This document shows positions 26,423-34,978 of a stretch of DNA of 64,000 nt, piece after piece. This stretch comes from Sutcliffiella horikoshii. Lineage in GTDB: Bacteria > Bacillota > Bacilli > Bacillales > Bacillaceae_I. Within the stretch, counting starts at the first letter, position 1. Every line of letters starts with the position of its first letter. The translations under genes and the position numbers were made by a program. The notes under the pieces are model-generated. The model made no database searches, had not been told where the DNA came from, and worked only from the letters and a program-made list of their open reading frames with translations. The stretch is taken from assembly GCA_001636495.1 (NCBI GenBank), contig KV440964.1, positions 3,240,666 through 3,304,665 of the forward strand. The letters are read 5' to 3'.

Positions 26423-26851
26423 TTAATCCACAAAGTCTATTTCAACCGAAACATCCTGTTCACTTTTCTGAAAAATGAGCAGCAACACCCCTTGTTTATA
26501 TTGGGCAACAAGGTTTTGAGGTGCAAACGAAAAGGGTATTTGAACGAGCCGTTGAAATTCACCGAAGAACCTTTCCCCTTGTAGGAGATTTTCTTTTGGA
26601 ATGGGATACGGGTAAGGGATACTTCCCTTTATAAATAATTGATTGTTTTTCACTTTAAGTTGTACATCTTCGGTAGACCTTAGTCCGGGAAGCTCAAGAG
26701 CGATGATACCTTCGTTCTCTGTTTCAAGAATGTCTATATGTGGCACACGCCTTGGCATGACAGGTAGCATGTCTTTCCAAAACTTTTCTCCCAGAACTTC
26801 ATCTATTTTCCCATTCATCGTTTCCCATGGGTTTACATGCTTTTTCTTCAT
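26423..26851 (-). CDS. Small heat-shock-like (Hsp20/alpha-crystallin fold) protein
   Basis: A 142-residue protein whose middle and C-terminus follow the alpha-crystallin layout: PHIDILETENEGIIALELPGL at the first strands, then VQLKVKNNQLFIKG, then FGEFQRLVQIPFSF and a last strand YKQGVLLLIFQK. In B. subtilis related proteins (CotM, CotP) belong to the spore coat. The first position in a cluster of GerP-like proteins supports a spore-coat role here, but this is inference. GGAGGAGG precedes the ATG. Confidence 0.7.
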   Translation of the reverse strand: MKKKHVNPWETMNGKIDEVLGEKFWKDMLPVMPRRVPHIDILETENEGIIALELPGLRSTEDVQLKVKNNQLFIKGSIPYPYPIPKENLLQGERFFGEFQRLVQIPFSFAPQNLVAQYKQGVLLLIFQKSEQDVSVEIDFVD

Positions 26852-26942
26852 GCGCCTCCTCCCCAGAAAGATAAGGTTATATCATATATATGAGCAAGGA
26901 AGCCCTATTTATTCAGTTAATTCGGTTCACTATTGGAAAACG

Positions 26943-26972
26943 AAAAAAAGAAACGGGGGAGCTACCCGTTTC
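26943..26972 (-). terminator. Intrinsic terminator of ykuV
   Basis: On the minus strand GAAACGGG pairs with CCCGTTTC, followed by TTTTTTT. Confidence 0.88.
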
Positions 26973-26986
26973 TCTTAGAACAGTTT

Positions 26987-27433
26987 TTACTTTTCTTCGA
27001 CACCCAATACGCGGTTAAGGCGCTTTTTCAACATTTTCATACCGCTTCCACCTGCTTGGAAGTGACGAAGATTTCCTTCCTCGTCAAAAACATAATATGC
27101 TGGTACGTATTTGTTTTCAAACGCTTCCGTTAATTTGTGTTCACTGTCCACAAAAATAGGTTGTGTAATATCATGTCCCATCGCCATGGAACGAATAACA
27201 CCGATATCCAAGTCGTCCTCAGAACGCGGCATATGAACCGCAACAACATTCAAGTCATCATCATACTCATCACGTAATTCGTTGATTTCCGGCATCGCTT
27301 CTTTACATAAGTGGCAGCTTACGGACCAAAAATGGATAAGCGTCGCTTTACCTAATAATTCATCTTTTGATACTTCCTCATTGATCCATTCTGTAGCCCC
27401 TGTCAATTCAGGCATCTGTTCTCTTAATTTCAT
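26987..27433 (-). CDS. ykuV: YkuV-like thiol-disulfide oxidoreductase
   Basis: A 148-residue cytoplasmic protein with a thioredoxin fold and no signal peptide. It matches B. subtilis YkuV nearly segment by segment (MKLREQMPELTGA; TLIHFWSVSCHLCKEAMP; VVAVHMPRSEDDLD; VPAYYVFDEEGNLRHFQAG) and is the same length. The redox site is CHLC, with the cis-Pro in VPAYY. YkuV is a cytosolic reductant. A consensus promoter and a Fur/PerR-type operator precede the gene, consistent with control by metal or peroxide. Confidence 0.93.
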   Translation of the reverse strand: MKLREQMPELTGATEWINEEVSKDELLGKATLIHFWSVSCHLCKEAMPEINELRDEYDDDLNVVAVHMPRSEDDLDIGVIRSMAMGHDITQPIFVDSEHKLTEAFENKYVPAYYVFDEEGNLRHFQAGGSGMKMLKKRLNRVLGVEEK

Positions 27434-27474
27434 TAAAACCCTCTCCCTCTCAACAATTTATAATAGTTATTTTT

Positions 27475-27489
27475 TTATAATTATTATCA
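27475..27489 (-). promoter_or_regulatory. Fur/PerR-type 7-1-7 operator before ykuV
   Basis: Plus-strand TTATAAT-T-ATTATCA. The left half equals the PerR half-site, the right half equals the Fur half-site, so it is one base away from each consensus. It lies between the promoter and the start codon, where a bound repressor would block transcription. Confidence 0.6.
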
Positions 27490-27504
27490 TCTGATACATT
27501 ATAT

Positions 27505-27533
27505 ATTATATTAATAACACATTTACATGTCAA
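27505..27533 (-). promoter_or_regulatory. SigA promoter of ykuV
   Basis: On the minus strand TTGACA (27533-27528) and TATAAT (27510-27505) are perfect hexamers with a 17-base spacer. Confidence 0.9.
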
Positions 27534-27582
27534 TATAGATTATACTAATTATAAATAAATAATTAAAATAAAATGCTCCTTT

Positions 27583-27597
27583 AGGGGTCTGACCCCT
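27583..27597. repeat. Palindrome AGGGGTC-T-GACCCCT, copy 1 of 3
   Basis: A perfect 15-base palindrome between ykuV and the MFS gene. Related palindromes lie at 50872-50884 and 55827-55843. Confidence 0.7.
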
Positions 27598-27619
27598 TTT
27601 CGTTCGTCAATTTCCGACA

Positions 27620-27652
27620 AACAAAATAGAAGCTGCCTTTGGCAGCTTCTTG
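27620..27652 (-). terminator. Intrinsic terminator of the MFS gene
   Basis: GAAGCTGCC pairs with GGCAGCTTC over a three-base loop; the minus-strand tail is TATTTTG. Confidence 0.8.
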
Positions 27653-27681
27653 ATTTTATCTTTGATTCAAGGGTGTTTGTA

Positions 27682-29010
27682 TTAAGCTTCTTTTTTATAT
27701 GGGACTTTCAGGGTGACGAGAAGTCCGATGAAAGCAAGGATGATCAGGGAACCTAGGGCGGTTCTGCTGGCAAGGTTCCCATATCCTGCCAGCACTAATG
27801 TGATAGTACCATACAATAATGGCCCGACGATGGATGACACCTTCCCAGAGAAAGCGAATAGCCCGAAGAATTGTCCCCTTTTGCCTTCGGGTGTTAATTC
27901 CACGATGAATGTCCGGGAAGTGACCCATGTAGCACCTAGCGACACCCCGAACAAACTACCTGCGACCCAAAGCATCCAAGGAGCAATGGCAAAAACCGCA
28001 AAACATAGCGCAACGATCAGAAGACCGGCTACGGATGCGACCGCAAGTTTAGAACCGATGTTTCTTGCAATGTATCCATATACAAAGGAACCGATGATGC
28101 TTGAAATGGTTGAAACAAGATAAAGCAGGATAAATTCTGAGGCACTGAAGCCTCCAATCGCCCTGGCATAGATCGCCATCATGGCAATGGCTGTGGCAAT
28201 CGCGTCATTTATGAAGAAATAGGCAATCATGAAAAGGAAGACAGGTCGATACAATCGCATTTCTTTAAATGTCTGATAAATTTCTTTGTAGCCACTGAAG
28301 AAGGATTTTTTCTCCTTGACCTCTTTTGGCTTTTCCTTGAAAAAGAAAAAGAGCGGAAGCGAGAAAAGCAAGAATAATATACCACTTGGAATGAATGCTT
28401 TATGAAAACCGCTGTCCCCAACATATAGGTAAACGGTCAATCCCAATAGCGTTCCCATGTATCCTACCGCTATCCCAAAGCCAGAAATCAAAGGTAACTC
28501 TTTTTTGGTTCCTAGATCCGGGAGCATGGTGTCGTAGAAAATAAGGGACGAATGGAAGAAGAACTTTGCTACCACAAACAGTAAAAGAACGAGCACAAAG
28601 CTCGCCGGCAAACCAAATATCATTTGCGAGGTTTGTATGGAGGCAAACACTCCCATGAAAATGGTGGACAGGACCGCAATTAATGTAAAGGGGATGATAA
28701 ACCCCTTTCTCTTGCCTGTCCTGTCAATCAGAACACCGAACAAAGGGGAAAACAATACAAGAAAGAAGCTGGCCGTTGCATTTGCATACGATAGAAATGT
28801 ACTTGCAATCTGATCCATTCTTTCGTTCGTTCCGATTACCTCCTGCAAATAGAAAGGGAAGAAAATTGTAATAATGTTGGATGAAAAAATAGTATTGGCA
28901 AAATCATAAAGGGCCCAAGATAGGATCGGCAAAGAAAAATAGAGTGCCAATGGAGATCTGGGCTTTTCATTTCTGGTATCATGTACGACTTTGTTTTCCA
29001 AATTAGCCAT
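27682..29010 (-). CDS. MFS transporter of the UMF1/Atg22-like group
   Basis: A 442-residue polytopic membrane protein with about 12 helices. It starts with the group-specific segment LSWALYDFANTIFSSNI, and has the MFS loop 2-3 motif FGVLIDRTGKRKG and a matching loop in the second half (RNIGSKLAVA). Members of this group are thought to export amino acids or small metabolites; the substrate is unknown. ATG 29010 has TTGGAGGA upstream; the ATG at 29025 was rejected because it overlaps that site. The gene is monocistronic. Confidence 0.85.
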   Translation of the reverse strand: MANLENKVVHDTRNEKPRSPLALYFSLPILSWALYDFANTIFSSNIITIFFPFYLQEVIGTNERMDQIASTFLSYANATASFFLVLFSPLFGVLIDRTGKRKGFIIPFTLIAVLSTIFMGVFASIQTSQMIFGLPASFVLVLLLFVVAKFFFHSSLIFYDTMLPDLGTKKELPLISGFGIAVGYMGTLLGLTVYLYVGDSGFHKAFIPSGILFLLFSLPLFFFFKEKPKEVKEKKSFFSGYKEIYQTFKEMRLYRPVFLFMIAYFFINDAIATAIAMMAIYARAIGGFSASEFILLYLVSTISSIIGSFVYGYIARNIGSKLAVASVAGLLIVALCFAVFAIAPWMLWVAGSLFGVSLGATWVTSRTFIVELTPEGKRGQFFGLFAFSGKVSSIVGPLLYGTITLVLAGYGNLASRTALGSLIILAFIGLLVTLKVPYKKEA

Positions 29011-29227
29011 GAGTGCTTCCTCCAATTATTTGTGTTGTAAGAAGACTATTCTCTAACAGCACCTCCACTCCCTGCTTTTTCCTGTCACAATTTACTCAAA
29101 CTTTACACTTCATCAGACTATATTCATTTATATGTATGGTTTGACAAAGAAAAGTCCATCCTGCATGAAAACATCCCTGCTATTTCATACTAACTAGTAC
29201 TACATCAAGATAGGAGGTGGACATCCA

Positions 29228-29641
29228 TTGTCAAAAAAAGTTCTGGGACTTCTTATTATGGTGATCATTATAGGAGGCTGCAGTAACCAAAACAACATGG
29301 AGAACACAAAAGGTCCGTCCATCATGGAAGCAAGAAAGGATCCTGGTAGGCTGTCTAATGATGAATTGATCAGGGACGCGCGTAATGAAGCTATGATACA
29401 AGTGGAAAATCCTAAAGCGGGGAAGATCTCATCAAAAGAAGAAGCAAAACTAAAAGTGATGGATCATTTGAACCTTACTGAGCACGACAGTACATCTGTA
29501 TCCTTTGAAGGAATGCAAGGTAAATATTATGTATTTCACGCACACGACCTTGTTCATTTCAACAATCATCCTGAAAAGCTGTCTCGTGGGTGGTATAAAG
29601 TGAACCGTAATACTGGCGAAGTTTCGTCTTGGAAAAAATAA
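29228..29641 (+). CDS. Small lipoprotein, PepSY-like
   Basis: A 137-residue lipoprotein starting at TTG 29228, seven bases after GGAGGTGG. The lipobox IIIGGC ends at Cys18. The mature part (about 120 residues) includes KISSKEEAKLKVMDHLNL and ends RGWYKVNRNTGEVSSWKK, reminiscent of PepSY/YpmB-type domains where a helix is followed by a 'vdxxTGev' strand. Function unknown. Monocistronic, followed by a strong terminator. Confidence 0.78.
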   Translation: MSKKVLGLLIMVIIIGGCSNQNNMENTKGPSIMEARKDPGRLSNDELIRDARNEAMIQVENPKAGKISSKEEAKLKVMDHLNLTEHDSTSVSFEGMQGKYYVFHAHDLVHFNNHPEKLSRGWYKVNRNTGEVSSWKK

Positions 29642-29647
29642 TAAAAT

Positions 29648-29690
29648 AGGACTGGCTTTGACGTTCTGTCAGAACCCAGTCCTTTCTTAA
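29648..29690 (+). terminator. Intrinsic terminator
   Basis: AGGACTGG pairs with CCAGTCCT, with an inner GTTCTGTCAGAAC stem, followed by TTCTTAATTT. Confidence 0.8.
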
Positions 29691-29726
29691 TTTACATACC
29701 TAAAGATTATTCCATGAATTAGAGTA

Positions 29727-30989
29727 TCAACATTCGTTCCTTACAGTTGGCAAGATGACCGTTACTTTTGTTCCTGTGTGGACTTTGCTCTCATATTGGA
29801 TTTTCCCCTTCATTTCATGGATGAGACGATTGGTAATCATACTACCCAATCCGGTACCTTTTGTTTTTGTTGTATAATAAGGCAGGCCGATTTTTTCCAA
29901 CTGTTCATCAGTCATGCCAATTCCATTATCAACAAATGTAATCATAATGGTTCCCTTTTCTTCACCGGGTTGTTTGTGGATTTTTACATATCCCCCTTGT
30001 TCCTCTTCTACCGCCTCAATCCCATTTTTTATAATGTTCATTAAAGCCTGCTTCAGATGATGTTCATCACTGTAGATGAAGTGGTCTCCTTCAAGCTCAA
30101 GTTCAATGGTTACATTCCGGTAAGAACCGAAAGGCCTGATCAGTTCTACCGAGTCCTGAAGAACCTTGTTAACATCAATGTAATCTAAGGAGAAATTACT
30201 TGGACGTGCTACTGTCAAATAATTGGTGATGATTTTGTTTGTGCGATCTAGTTCGTCCAGTATCAGAGGGGCGAACTGCTTCAGGTTTTCATCTTTCGTA
30301 TCGTTATTAATATACTGAATAAAACCTCTGACAGTTGTTATCGGATTTCTTATTTCATGCGCAAAGGCTGCGGCCATTTGTCCAACAGTGGAAAGCTTGT
30401 CCAAATACAACGTTTCGTCAAACTGTTGGTTAGCAATAATCAACCTCTCCACTGTGTAAATCAACGCCATAAAAGTAATTCCGAATGCAAGGAAATACAC
30501 GATATAAAAGTTTATATCTAAGAACGATACCGTGCTGAACAAGATGAAAATGTAGCCGAGATAATAAAAGGAAATAACCACGATTCCATACAGTATTTTT
30601 TTGGTGCTTTTTAGGAAAACTTTTCGGAACAGAAGTCCGATTCCCAGAGCAAGAATGGAAACAGCGATTCCCACATAAACATACTCCCCACCGATGAAAT
30701 AACGGATTATCACCACAATCACCGTACAGAGCAGTCCTGGATACCAGCCTGCATACAAGGTGACTAAAAGGATTGGAATCATCCTAAAATCGAAATTAGT
30801 ATCTTCCAGCCTTTCGATTGGATATAGCATACATAGCTTTGCGGAAAAAGCACTGAAAAGACCGAAGATGGTCTGTTGTTTGAAAGTAAGAGGTTTCCTT
30901 TTACTGAAAGGGAAAAATAAATTCGCATTGAACATCAACGAGAATATAATCGTTATATTAACAATTAACGGTTTTATTAGGTAAATCAT
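29727..30989 (-). CDS. KinB-like membrane histidine kinase
   Basis: A 420-residue protein with six or so N-terminal helices (residues about 1-185), in the LytS-like 5TM arrangement also used by KinB. The phosphoacceptor is in FAHEIRNPITTVRGF. N box NIIKNGIEAV, G1 DNGIGM and G2 GTGLGSMITN complete the catalytic domain. B. subtilis KinB is 428 residues and feeds phosphate into the Spo0F-Spo0B-Spo0A relay. There is no partner response regulator next door, which fits a phosphorelay kinase. GGAGG lies 11 bases before the ATG. Assignment as KinB proper is less certain than KinB-like. Confidence 0.85.
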   Translation of the reverse strand: MIYLIKPLIVNITIIFSLMFNANLFFPFSKRKPLTFKQQTIFGLFSAFSAKLCMLYPIERLEDTNFDFRMIPILLVTLYAGWYPGLLCTVIVVIIRYFIGGEYVYVGIAVSILALGIGLLFRKVFLKSTKKILYGIVVISFYYLGYIFILFSTVSFLDINFYIVYFLAFGITFMALIYTVERLIIANQQFDETLYLDKLSTVGQMAAAFAHEIRNPITTVRGFIQYINNDTKDENLKQFAPLILDELDRTNKIITNYLTVARPSNFSLDYIDVNKVLQDSVELIRPFGSYRNVTIELELEGDHFIYSDEHHLKQALMNIIKNGIEAVEEEQGGYVKIHKQPGEEKGTIMITFVDNGIGMTDEQLEKIGLPYYTTKTKGTGLGSMITNRLIHEMKGKIQYESKVHTGTKVTVILPTVRNEC

Positions 30990-31145
30990 TCACAACTGAT
31001 CCTCCAATTAATAACAACATTACTTATAATAACCTAAGTTGTACGATATGATGGTTGTATCTAGAAATTTAGACAAAAATTACACTCTACCTATTATAGG
31101 CGTCTTGTGTATCTTCGTCTAGGATATATGGTATTGTTAACTAGA

Positions 31146-31172
31146 AAAAGCTGACCTGAATAGTCAGCTTTT
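31146..31172 (-). terminator. Intrinsic terminator of the lectin-like gene
   Basis: AAAAGCTGAC pairs with GTCAGCTTTT; the minus-strand copy is followed by TTTTTCTAG. Confidence 0.8.
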
Positions 31173-31178
31173 CGTCCA

Positions 31179-32429
31179 TTAGCTTCTCCAGAGGTGGAGA
31201 AGTTCATTGTTCTCTCCTCTTGCAAAAACATCTATCCGGTTTTTCCCCCAGGATACAGCGGACGGCTCAGAAGTCAATTGTCCCCCTACCACATTCCAAT
31301 CGCTCCATCTGCCACCATCCCAATATTTATGAATCAGCTCAAAGTTATTTCCACGGGCAAACACATCCAGGCGATTCGGTCCCCATGAGGAAGCGGTAGG
31401 ACTTGAACTTAAACGACCTCCTAAGCTCTCCCACTCACTCCAATTACGGCCATCCCAATATTTATGGATGAGTTGCTGCTGCTCTCCTCTTGAAAATACA
31501 TCTATACGATTTGGTCCCCAGGATACAGCTCCAGGGGCAGAAGTCAGATTGCCACCTAGTCTGTTCCAATCGCTCCATCTACTACCATCCCAGTATTTTT
31601 GATACAAAGCTCGGTCCGTTCCCCGAACAAACACATCCAGCCTATTTTCTCCCCACGAGCTGACCGCGGGAGAAGAGGTCAAGACTCCACCAAGGTTTTC
31701 CCACTCATTCCAACGTGAACCGTCCCACCACTTATGAAGTAATTCCTGGTTCTCTCCTCTGGCAAAAACGTCAATACGATTTGCTCCCCATGAAACAGCT
31801 GCAGGGGATGAAGCAATCACACCACCAAGGTTTTCCCACTCACTCCATTTGGTACCATCCCACCACATATGGATGAGATTACGATTTGTACCTCTGGCAA
31901 AAACATCGAGACGGTTGGATACCCATGAAGAAGAAGCAGGACCTGATGTTAACCTTCCGCCGAGACTTTCCCACCCATTCCAATCCTTATCCGGAGAAAA
32001 ATCAATATTCTCGAGTGTAAGAGTAAACACTCTTCTGACAAGCCTCTCCACTTCCTGTCGTGGAATCCTGTAGGCTGCCAATAAACCCATCACCCATACA
32101 CTATCACGTTGAAATAAGCTCCAAAGTTGATTTACCTTCTGGGTGTTTGAACCTGATACTTTACTCGTATTTTGCATGGCAAAAATGACGAACTGCTGAA
32201 CAAAGAATCGTGCAGTAGCTCTATTCATATTGAATTCCATCAGCTTTTCATAGACTGGCTCCAATTCCTTTTGCATGACTCCCCATACTTTCTGGAAATC
32301 AGGGTCTAACTGCCTTTTCCCATGTTTTGACGGTGCGTAAAAATGATGTTGAGTTGGAACAGTCCGATAATATTGGTTTTGATAATATGGATAATACCCA
32401 TAATAATGAGGATACGTGTAATAACCCAT
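31179..32429 (-). CDS. Six-bladed PLL/DUF346-type propeller protein with Tyr-rich N-terminus
   Basis: A 416-residue protein without signal peptide. The first 30 residues are Tyr-rich (MGYYTYPHYYGYYPYYQNQ), as in several spore-coat proteins. A helical region (about 35-150) follows, then six repeats of 45 residues, each with W-x-x-x-GG-x-x-x-S-x-P, (N)R(I/L)DVF-x-RG and the closing W-DG-x-x-W. This repeat is that of the PLL-type fucose-binding lectins of Photorhabdus. ATG 32429 lies eight bases after GGAGG; the longer frame to 32612 includes unlikely sequence. A surface lectin or spore-surface role is inference. Confidence 0.8.
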   Translation of the reverse strand: MGYYTYPHYYGYYPYYQNQYYRTVPTQHHFYAPSKHGKRQLDPDFQKVWGVMQKELEPVYEKLMEFNMNRATARFFVQQFVIFAMQNTSKVSGSNTQKVNQLWSLFQRDSVWVMGLLAAYRIPRQEVERLVRRVFTLTLENIDFSPDKDWNGWESLGGRLTSGPASSSWVSNRLDVFARGTNRNLIHMWWDGTKWSEWENLGGVIASSPAAVSWGANRIDVFARGENQELLHKWWDGSRWNEWENLGGVLTSSPAVSSWGENRLDVFVRGTDRALYQKYWDGSRWSDWNRLGGNLTSAPGAVSWGPNRIDVFSRGEQQQLIHKYWDGRNWSEWESLGGRLSSSPTASSWGPNRLDVFARGNNFELIHKYWDGGRWSDWNVVGGQLTSEPSAVSWGKNRIDVFARGENNELLHLWRS

Positions 32430-32639
32430 CACATTAACCTCCTTTACAAAGAATGATACATACATGCAAATGCTAACCTGTACATTATGCCGGGATAAAA
32501 TCCCCCCATAATACCCTATGTCACTACCATAAAGAATCATGACACAATATTCTTTCAACCCATAATAAATGTCCGTATTCCTTCCTTTCCTATATAATAA
32601 GAAACAAACCACTCTTTCTAGACAAAGGTGTGAACGAAA

Positions 32640-33215
32640 ATGGCAATGAAGCTAGTAATACTTGGCCTGCTGATGGAAGGTGACAAGCATCCTTACGAAA
32701 TCCAGCAGGTTATGCATGAACGGAATATGGAACAATATATAAAAATGGCGAAGGGCTCCTTATACTATGCAGTGGAGCAGCTTCTCAACAAGGAACTTAT
32801 CGAAGTAAAGAAAGTCGTCACAGATCAGACCCGGCCCGATAAGACCATATATAGCATTACTCCAAATGGCAAGGAAGCTTTTCAACAATTGCTAAAAAAG
32901 CAAATCCAAACAGAAAGCACTCACTTTCACCCAATGTACACAGCGCTTGCTTTTATTCACCACGGGGAGGAAGATGTGATTTGTGAAGCATTATCCGAAC
33001 GCATTTCCCATACAAGAATGCAACTTGACATGCTGGAGAGGGTATACAATCTTTACGGGGTTCATGCCCCAAAAGGCTCCAAGGCAATCATGGAAAATGC
33101 AAATGAGCTATGCAAGGTGGAATTGAAATGGCTGACAAAACTGCAAGAAGATGCAGAAGAAGGTTTGTTTTATCAAGGCCGACAATCCAACAAAAAAGCG
33201 CGTCCCCTAGACTAG
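32640..33215 (+). CDS. PadR-family transcriptional regulator
   Basis: A 191-residue regulator: winged-helix N-terminus (VILGLLMEGDKHPYEIQQVM; KGSLYYAVEQLLNKELIE) and the Vir-type alpha C-terminal dimerisation helices (about 95-175). The family senses phenolic acids or drugs and usually represses a neighbouring efflux gene. Here it is divergent from the lectin-like gene and convergent with the purine permease, so its target is unclear. The ribosome binding site is AAAGGTG. Confidence 0.88.
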   Translation: MAMKLVILGLLMEGDKHPYEIQQVMHERNMEQYIKMAKGSLYYAVEQLLNKELIEVKKVVTDQTRPDKTIYSITPNGKEAFQQLLKKQIQTESTHFHPMYTALAFIHHGEEDVICEALSERISHTRMQLDMLERVYNLYGVHAPKGSKAIMENANELCKVELKWLTKLQEDAEEGLFYQGRQSNKKARPLD

Positions 33216-33232
33216 CATTGGGACGCGCTTTT
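33196..33232. terminator. Terminator overlapping the padR stop codon
   Basis: AAGCGCGTCCC pairs with GGGACGCGCTT, with A-tract on the left and TTTTCC on the right; it can serve both converging genes. The padR stop codon lies in the loop. Confidence 0.88.
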
Positions 33233-33249
33233 CCTATTTAAACAATGAA

Positions 33250-34548
33250 TTAATGTGCAGGGAAAAATATCATTTGAATCAAAAAGATGACCGCAAACAG
33301 ATAAATCAACGGATGAACTTCCTTCCACTTTCCAGTCACAGCTTTCATCACCGGATACGTAATGAAACCTACCGCAATCCCTGTTGCAATGCTTGAGGTT
33401 AAAGGCATCGTAAGAATGATTGCAAATGCCGGGAAGGCCTCATCAAAGTTCTTCCATTCAATCTTCGCCAACCCTTCCATCATAAAGCAGCCGACAATGA
33501 TCAATATCGGTGCTGTGATCGCAGGTAATCCTGCAATGACAGATATAGCGGGTGAGAAGAACATCGATAACAAAAATAATCCTGCTACCACAATAGATGT
33601 CAATCCGGTTCTTCCTCCTGCTGCAACTCCTGCAGAAGATTCAATATAAGCACATGATGGACTTGTTCCAAGTGCAGCACCTGCTGTCGTGGCAAAAGCA
33701 TCAGAAAGTGTTGCCGGTTTCGTACGAGGCAACTTCCCATTCTTCATGAATCCACCTTGCTCCGATACTCCTACAAGCGTTCCTGTAGAATCAAAGATAG
33801 TAACGAGAATAAATGCAAATACGACAGTATATAAACCATTCGTTACCACACCGCTAAGCGCCTCTCCAATATGAATGAACTGTGGTGCTGGCGGCAAATC
33901 CACAATTCCATTGAAATTCAGCATATTAAAAAAGTAGCCTGCGACCGCAGTAATCAACATTCCATAAAACAAAGCACCGGATACACGCCTTGCCATAAGG
34001 ATAAGCGTAATGAATAACCCTCCAAGAGCGAGCGCGGTAACAGGGCTTGTGAGATCCCCTAAAGTAATCATCGTGGCTTCACTTGGCACAACAATGCCTG
34101 CCATCTTCAAACCGATAAAGGCAATGAAAAGACCAATTCCAGCTGTAATACCATACTTTAGCGGTGCAGGAATCGCTTCAATCAGTGCTTTTCTTAAATT
34201 GGTCAAACTTAGTAAAATGATAACAAGACCAGCAAGGAAAACTGTACCCAATACAGCCTGATAGGTTAGGCCCTGTGTAGCTACCACACTTGTGAAATAT
34301 GCATTCAGCCCCATACCCGGAGCAACCGCAATCGGATATTTCGCAACTATCCCCATCGTTAAAGTCCCGATGACCGCAGCAATGATTGTCGCCATAAATA
34401 CCTGTTCAAACGGAATTCCCGCTGCAGATAGGATGGCAGGGTTTACGAATATTATATAGACCATTGTCAGGAAGGTTGTAATTCCTGCCAAAACCTCTTG
34501 TTTGATGCTTGTACCATATTTCTTCATTTCAAAATAATTTTCAAACAC
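33250..34548 (-). CDS. NCS2-family purine permease (PbuG/PbuO-like)
   Basis: A 432-residue polytopic membrane protein of the AzgA-type NCS2 branch: IKQEVLAGITTFLTMVYIIF at the start, APGMGLNAYF, and the internal TSPSCAYIESSAGVAAGGRTGLTS motif. B. subtilis PbuG and PbuO of this type import hypoxanthine and guanine. The start is GTG at 34548 after GGGGGA (an ATG at 34527 is possible). A CGAA/TTCG palindrome of PurR-box type lies immediately upstream. No guanine riboswitch was seen. Confidence 0.9.
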   Translation of the reverse strand: MFENYFEMKKYGTSIKQEVLAGITTFLTMVYIIFVNPAILSAAGIPFEQVFMATIIAAVIGTLTMGIVAKYPIAVAPGMGLNAYFTSVVATQGLTYQAVLGTVFLAGLVIILLSLTNLRKALIEAIPAPLKYGITAGIGLFIAFIGLKMAGIVVPSEATMITLGDLTSPVTALALGGLFITLILMARRVSGALFYGMLITAVAGYFFNMLNFNGIVDLPPAPQFIHIGEALSGVVTNGLYTVVFAFILVTIFDSTGTLVGVSEQGGFMKNGKLPRTKPATLSDAFATTAGAALGTSPSCAYIESSAGVAAGGRTGLTSIVVAGLFLLSMFFSPAISVIAGLPAITAPILIIVGCFMMEGLAKIEWKNFDEAFPAFAIILTMPLTSSIATGIAVGFITYPVMKAVTGKWKEVHPLIYLFAVIFLIQMIFFPAH

Positions 34549-34559
34549 AAAAAATCCCC

Positions 34560-34603
34560 CAAAAACGAATGTATTATTAAAACCTTTCTAATAATATTCG
34601 TTT
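34560..34603 (-). promoter_or_regulatory. Palindrome resembling paired PurR boxes
   Basis: Two AAAACGAAT-type boxes in inverted orientation, CGAA at 34565-34568 and TTCG at 34596-34599, with flanking A- and T-tracts and complementary ATTATTA/TAATAAT arms. PurR of B. subtilis binds inverted boxes with CCGAA cores before purine genes; here one C is missing and the spacing is a little longer. An RNA hairpin is an alternative reading. Confidence 0.5.
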
Positions 34604-34978
34604 TTCTAGGATAATTCAAGGGGAAGAGAAAAAAAAGTACGCATTACTTAAATGTATTTCCGAATCTGTTTTATTTACAGGAAAGTCCTTTTCACTTCTA
34701 TTGGAATAATTAATACCAAATACTCCGGACGTTGTTTTCTTCCATCATCTTTTGGGTATATTTAAAAATAAGTAACCAATATAACAAATCCATTGTCACT
34801 CATTGACAGAAATACCACTATTTTTTCTGATATATCTAAATTTTCTAAAAACAACACTTCACAAACCGGACAAAATATCAGATAATAGGAAAAAGGATGA
34901 GCCGATTCTTTCATTTTATCCTTTTCATGATTCACCCATTAACACGTATTTCAAAATCTTGCACAGGGGGTAGAAATT
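34604..34978. other. Intergenic stretch with no recognised gene
   Basis: This A/T-rich stretch between the divergent purine permease and the IDEAL-domain gene must hold both promoters. A TTGACA at about 34802 has no well-spaced -10. No riboswitch, RNA gene or credible small ORF was recognised. Confidence 0.5.

Noticed and set aside
32430-32612. N-terminal extension of the lectin-like protein
   Set aside because: GGAGG lies inside the extension, eight bases before ATG 32429.
34549-34978. Guanine riboswitch before the purine permease
   Set aside because: The conserved core sequences of the purine aptamer were not found; only the CGAA/TTCG palindrome is present.
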